This document shows, in pieces, positions 58,769 through 64,000 of a stretch of 64,000 bases of DNA. A model generated the notes under the pieces. It was not told the origin of the DNA. It ran no database searches and saw only the letters and a program-made list of their open reading frames with translations. Source of the stretch: Irpex lacteus (lineage: Eukaryota; Basidiomycota; Agaricomycetes; Polyporales; Irpicaceae); the NCBI GenBank assembly GCA_001986395.2, contig MQVO02000009.1, positions 434,001 to 498,000 on the forward strand, in the 5' to 3' direction. Position numbers and translations under genes: made by a program. Positions within the stretch are counted from its first letter, which is position 1. Every line of letters begins with the position of its first letter.

Positions 58769-60195
58769 CTAGTAGTATGTGGGACCAACGCCGGGAACGT
58801 ATCTTCCCTGGCCACCGCCTGCAGGTGGGAGAACTCCTGGGCCACCAGAAACGCCTGCAGCGCCTCCACGCATAGCTGCGTCCTGCGCCGTATTGGGTAC
58901 TGGTGCCATACCCGCCTAGATGGTCGAAGAAAGCAAATGTCAGATCGATAGCGAGGTAGGAGCAACAAGGGGAACCGACACGTACCCTTCGAGCCTGTCC
59001 ACGGTACACCATCTCTGGGCTGTCTGCTACGTATCCACCTAGTTGCTGCAAGTCGCCTAAAACACATATGTATCAGTGTAATTTACTCGATTGAAGCGCG
59101 ATGACGATTGGTGTAAGCCTACCTGCGACACGTTGACTTGCTGTTGGTCGGACACCAGGTGCGCCCACTCCTGCACCAGCTGCTCCCATGCGCATACCTG
59201 TACTATAGCCACCTCCTACCCCGGTACCCACTCCGTACCCTCCGCCATACCCTGCTCCCATACCAGCCCCGTATCCTCCTCCTACTCCTCCGCTGTATCC
59301 TACACCTGCACCAGCTAAGCCGGCACCTCCACCCACAACATTGCCTGTCGTGACCACAGGCTGAGCAGCCGCGCCAACACCCGTTCCTACACCAGCATCC
59401 ACCCCTCCCATACCACCGGCTGCACCTGTCGGTGGAGGAACGACAGTGACGTTCGTCGGTGCAGCGGCTACATTATTCGCTGGTACGCCTGCTCCTGCTC
59501 CTACTGTGGCACCAGCACCTCCTACGGCCGCTGACACGGGAGCTTGCGTTGCATTTGTTGGGGGCACAATGGTAACTTGAGCGGGTGCTGCCGCGGTTGG
59601 TACTGCACCTCCCACTCCTGCACCTACTTCCGCACCAATACCTCCCATGCCCACTCCTGCACCTACTCCTGCCAAGGGTGCTTGTGCTTGAGATCCCTGG
59701 ACTACTGTCACTGGTGGTGCGGCTCCTACTCCTCCTGCTGTGGCTGCGCCAGGTATAACAGTAGTTGCAGGGGCCGCGGCGGTAGCGGTTTGTGCTCCCA
59801 ATCCCGTGGCTCCCAATCCACCTCCGGCTAATGGGGCTTGGGCTTGAGATCCCTGGACGACCGTTACTGGCGGTGCGGCACCTACGCCTCCTCCACCTGA
59901 AACGACAGTGGTCGCCCCTTGTTGTGCTACACCTCGAGCAGCAAGAGGGTTGGCTGCTACTGTACCAGTGGTAGCGGGGGGAGCGGCAGCCATTGCGGAT
60001 TGGTTCAGAGGATATTGGACACCTGTAGCTGGGCCCGTCACATATCCCGGTTGAGCAGCAGGCATATTACCTTGCGCTATTATATCGTCAATCTCTTCAC
60101 TTGTCTAGTATTATGAGACACGTACCTAGTCCTCCTGCAAGCGGATCAACAGCTGTGCTCGAGCGACGTTGGTGAACATGAATTTCTGTGACCAT
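58769..60195 (-). CDS. Gly/Ala/Val-rich low-complexity protein, 411 aa
   Basis: Exons 60126..60195, 59123..60070, 58986..59056 and 58769..58915. It starts MVTEIHVHQRRSSTAVDPLA. The long second exon encodes Ala/Gly/Val/Thr-rich sequence with two copies of a 22-residue unit (GVGAAPPVTVVQGSQAQAPL...) and looser V-T-(V/I)-V-P-P repeats. A Tyr/Gly-rich block (GYSGGVGGGYGAGMGAGYGG) follows. The C-terminal part is less repetitive: TASQRVAGDLQQLGGYVADS, EMVYRGQAR, then GRYVPGVGPTYY. There is no signal peptide or membrane span. A structural or condensate-forming role is speculation. Similar to the downstream neighbour in composition, orientation and the SQR-AG segment. Confidence 0.72.
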
Positions 60196-61983
60196 GTCTG
60201 TGATAGGAAGCCTATATCCTGGCCTGGTATGGGGAAGATGAATGTCTGTGTATGTCAGAAACCTGAACCTCGATATATTTATCTTATCTCACTCGACCTG
60301 GACGAAAGGAATGACGCATGAAGAGTAACACGAGGAGTTGTAGAGTGGATCTCGGATTCTCGGACGGAACACTCGCCACTCCGAATGTGATTTCATCGAG
60401 GGAGCATTGCTCCTCATCAAGGCCTCATTTACAGTACAGTAAACATTCCTGCAGCCAATGTGGTGGTGAATGTCAGTTTCAATCTTTTGCCTGATGAATA
60501 ACAGCCACTTACCTTACAACATACACAGTGATCACTGACTCCGCTGGCAAGACGTTGCCGACAGACTGTCACGGTCACTGCCATCCGGTCACGACACGCG
60601 TCCCAGTATACTTATCGGCACAGTAATGTCGTTTCATTAGGGCAGCATACTCAGCCATTGTGATGTGCGATTATTAGCTGAGCTAGAGGATTACTTGAGC
60701 TGAGCCACACAGGTACCTAGGTGATGGTCTAAGTACGTCGTTTGTTCAGTAGGACCCCGAACACTTGCCGTGTTCCGAGACTGAAGCTTGAAGCTTGAAC
60801 GTTTGAACGCCCAGGCTTTCTCTCGAACTGCACCACGATGACACCGCTGAACAGGACAGCCGAATCCAGAACGATAGGCCCGTAACGAAAAAATCGCAGA
60901 GACTCTGTTCGAGCTGATCACAGGCGGAGGTAGGCGGGACGAAGGAATCGTGATGGCCGCCTTGCTCCTATTCGCTAGAGAGGGCGAGAAGAGAGCCGGA
61001 TACGTGTTTCAGCGAAGTCCGACTGTGTGTATGACTGGCGAAAGGGCCTATCATTATGAATCTGGCTCGAAGAGTTGTAGAACCATCCTTGTCCACAGCG
61101 CCTGCCTTCCCGACAACCATGGGAATTAGCTTTATAGCTATCTGTCAATGGGACTTAAGTAGTAGTGACTAGTGACCTCAGGCTTGGCTAATAGACCTCG
61201 CCGGTAAGTACTGTGGTTTGAGTCGTCAAATCTCGGAACAATCAGGCTTCTAATAAACCTCGTACCTCGGAATAGATACTGTCATGCCAGTGTTAGTACG
61301 TCCAGCCATTTCTCCTCACGCTTTGGCTGATTATTAATCTCTGTACGGCAGATTAAGTATCACGCCGGTATCTCGAGGCGCGACATTTAGGATCGCACAC
61401 TGTATTCAAGACGTTGATGTTCAAGATATTAGTAGTCATGTGAAACAAATCGCAACTTTGATCTTCTAACTCTCAGGTAATACAGCTACCCGAATCCATG
61501 TCCTCATTGCCATTGTTTAATATCGATTTTTGGTGCATGTACTTTTAGGGCATGGGTTTCACCGCCTTGCGGTTGGGACCCTCATGGTCTCCATCGTCCA
61601 TTGCATTTTGCGAGCTATGGAGAATCCACTTGTGTCGAGCGGTGCACCCAACCATCGAGTAGATGTTACGCCACAAGTCGATAACTGACATCACACCCGA
61701 TCATCATGGTCTGGGACCACTAAGGGTAGTGAGTAGACATCCCTGCTTCCCTTTGCTGCTCAAATTCAAATCTCTGCTGAGAAGGCCGAGAGTTATAAGT
61801 CGCAGTAAGATACAGTTCTTCATCCCAACTCACCCCGCAAGGTCAGTACTCGTGGCATCCTATATCTCTACTTCTTCCTCCCCTCATTGAAAGTCCTGTC
61901 GTGTCAGAGCAATGATATCAAACACCGATAGGGATCTTTTATGTTCCTCTGTCATCGACATGAGAGAAGTTCTGCCGCCTCAG
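60196..61983. other. Gene-poor stretch (1.8 kb)
   Basis: Promoter region of the Ala/Gly-rich gene and upstream region of the 7-TM-like gene. I see no coding sequence, RNA gene or repeat that I can support. Confidence 0.45.
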
Positions 61984-63510
61984 ATGGACGCTTCCGCCGT
62001 GTTTGCTCATGGCCCCTTGGTGTTTGAAACAGTTCTCTGGGTAAGCAGGTGCTCGAGTTAGGCATTCGGAAACATTATAACATAACTTTCAGGATTCTTC
62101 TCGTTTCTAATTCTGGTTTCTTCCTTCTTATGGGTGTAAGTCACAGAATTATTTCTCTCTCGATATTGTCATCCAAGTTTCTCATTGCCACATCGTTCAG
62201 CCGGGATGGCCCACATAACAAAGGCGTTTGGGCATGATTGCCACCTGTATTGTTATGTACGCAATGGCAACAGCACATTGGGCCATAATGCTCAACTGGT
62301 CGCAGAATTTCGACGCGGTTCTCAGAAAAAGAATGTCCGAGGACATTTGGACTATCCTACGGCTAGGAAGAAATGCCGCGGCACCTGATTGTTTGGGCAT
62401 ATCATTAATCTTCATTGGATCGCCCGTACTACTAGGCGGTATAATGCCAACCGTTGCTCCGACGGCATTTTTAACTGTCAATGTATGCATTTATTTTGTG
62501 TTTGCATTAACAACCTAATTGAAATCATCTCCGACCGACAGGTTATTCTGAGCGACACAATCGTGCTCTACAGGGCCTGCACAATATGGGGAAACAGACG
62601 TTTTGTACAAGCTATATCAATAGTGTTGCTTTTTACGCTGTTTGGTGAGTACCATATACTACTAGTAGCCGCGCTGGAGAGACCCAGCGAGCGATGATCA
62701 AAGCTGAAAGCTATGAGCAGGCTGCTCAGGATTCAACCTCTGGAGCTCTACCTTTCGTGACCAAGACTGCCTGTTCTGTAGCGCGTCTGGCCTCTTGGTA
62801 GTTGGTATATCCCTCATGCTAAACCTTTGGGCAACATCAATCATTGGATACAAAGCTTGGTACCGTGTGACGTTCTTCGATCTTTCACCATTCTCGCCAT
62901 CTCACGCAGCCGTGCATTGAATGGATATGCAGGACACATAAACGTGTTGTCAGAAAGTATCTTGCAACTGGAAACAAGCGGACTCGTTCGGAAAAACTCC
63001 TTGCATTGTTTGTGGATTCTGGGGTGCTGTACACGATGCTATGGGTAAGATCTTTCCCAGTCTACTAAAATCGTTGCACTCATCTTCTCTAGGTATTTTT
63101 AATGGTGTGTGATGTGTCATCGGAGCTGCTCACTATATATTTCCAAACCACAAGTCTTATTCAACTCGTGGTACGTACTGACCTCCCTGACTATCAGGTT
63201 ATATATGGACATCCATCTTCACTCACGAAATTGACAGGGAATGTATCCTACTGTATTGGTTGCGGCGGTCTCTATTGAAAGACTGACAGGAAATCAAACA
63301 ATACAAACGGTCCATGGACTTACTCAAAACGCGCCATCAGGGCCTGTGCTCCCACCAGCGCATATCCGGGTAGATTTGGACAGTTACGTTGACGCAAACG
63401 CAGAGTCTCGAGCGGCTGTAGCGTCACTGCCTTCCGCAATCGACTTGGAATGCTCAGAGCAGACCCAGTTTGGAGAAACTGAGGTGAAGTCTACAGAAGC
63501 CGCGTTCTAA
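61984..63510 (+). CDS. 7-TM-like fungal membrane protein, N-terminal frame apparently broken
   Basis: The C-terminal exons join cleanly: ..62482, 62542..62644, 62721..62866, 62910..63044, 63093..63170 and 63238..63510. Hydrophobic segments include MIATCIVMYAMATAHWAIML, VILSDTIVLYRACTIWGN, LLVVGISLMLNLWATSIIGY, LFVDSGVLYTMLW and VCDVSSELLTIYFQTTSLIQ, then a polar tail. This is the layout of a common basidiomycete family of unassigned 7-TM proteins. At the N-terminus, exon 61984..62040 (ending FETVLW) ends in phase 0, but the next hydrophobic exon (FFSFLILVSSFLWV, from 62092) needs phase 1. RDGPHNKGVW is followed by TGA where MIATC should continue. Each mismatch equals one missing base, so the gene may be a young pseudogene or contain sequence errors. 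Confidence 0.6.
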
Positions 63511-63772
63511 TCAGCCTTGTGGGCAGGCGTGGGATGGGATACTACTTCTAGTAATGACGAATTTCCGTACCACAATTACTTAGGGTTCCTTTCACGACAT
63601 TTCCTTGTATGTTATGTATTGACAGGCAGACAGGGCATCCCTAGAAATGTCAAAGGCATGTCTTCTCGGAATTGATGGACAAAAGATACATTGATTATGG
63701 TGGATGTGGATACAATAGTATGACGATAGTTCGTGTCCTTCATCTGAGTCATCCTACAACACAGGGTCCTAT

Positions 63773-64000
63773 CTATCGTTGGCCATAAGCCTTGGTCTCG
63801 TATCCCTCTGGAGCCAAAGTTAGCATTCATACATAGACGTGAGATGCAGAACAATATATACTCACTCTTGCCGATGATAACATTGGCGGGGTTCTGAGGC
63901 TTGTTGCCGAAGAAATTAGACAAGATCTCCTTCGTTCCCTCAGCATAACGCTTCTGAGCATCGAGAGTAGTGCCGGAGTAGTGAGGTACCATGCCGTTGC
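63773..64000 (-). CDS. FDH: NAD-dependent formate dehydrogenase, C-terminal part (cut by window edge)
   Basis: Exons 63773..63807 and 63866..64000; the rest of the gene lies beyond the right edge. It oxidises formate to CO2 with NAD. The visible end reads GNGMVPHYSGTTLDAQKRYA, then EILSNFFGNKPQNPANVIIG and KKGYETKAYGQR. VPH-x-SGT contains the catalytic His of FDH, and NKPQNPANVI is diagnostic for the family against other D-2-hydroxyacid dehydrogenases. The intron 63808..63865 has GTGAGT and CAG borders. The residue after the catalytic His is Tyr where many family members have Met. Confidence 0.93.

Overview
The window is nuclear DNA of a filamentous basidiomycete, most probably an agaricomycete (mushroom or polypore lineage). 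The evidence is very dense short introns (mostly 45-65 nt, GT-AG), compact genes on both strands, and protein types typical of that group: a fungal GH17 glucanase, a gelsolin-type protein with a long disordered N-terminus, a chitin-binding-module plus DM9-repeat protein, and 7-TM-like membrane proteins. All gene models were built by hand from splice signals and reading-frame continuity. Wherever a full exon list is given, the exon lengths add up to a whole number of codons.

Layout. 1-16 kb is gene-dense: a BSD-domain protein (cut by the left edge), the arginine-specific carbamoyl-phosphate synthase small subunit with its regulatory uORF, a large lysine- and proline-rich nuclear-type protein, complex I subunit NDUFB2, the U6 snRNA m6A methyltransferase METTL16 and a gelsolin-like actin-binding protein. 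16-31 kb holds a secreted GH17 enzyme, a probable GPI-anchored protein, a small unknown protein, an aldo/keto reductase, a coiled-coil protein and ribosomal protein uS7 (RPS5), separated by two gene-poor stretches; one of these carries decayed coding sequence. 31-45 kb is sparse: a tRNA-Glu, a multi-pass membrane protein, a two-domain unknown protein and the CBM/DM9 gene, with gene-poor blocks of 3.5 and 4.9 kb. 45-64 kb holds a 1371-residue membrane-anchored disordered protein, a second identical tRNA-Glu, a palmitoyl-protein thioesterase, a small charged protein, a tandem pair of cysteine-rich single-pass membrane proteins, two Gly/Pro/Ala-rich low-complexity proteins, a 7-TM-like gene with a damaged N-terminus and the end of an NAD formate dehydrogenase gene.

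The genes do not form a metabolic cluster; this is ordinary core genome interspersed with lineage-specific genes. The most notable signals concern gene structure and its regulation. (1) The arginine attenuator peptide uORF upstream of CPA1 is split by an intron, and retention of that intron opens a different 24-codon uORF with the same C-terminal half but without the key Asp. (2) The aldo/keto reductase needs consecutive micro-exons of 5 nt and 1 nt to encode its catalytic Asp...Tyr motif. (3) METTL16 has an 11-nt exon. (4) The CBM/DM9 gene uses two GC-AG introns. (5) A tandem pair of receptor-like genes keeps identical six-exon structures and matching TATA-to-ATG spacing.
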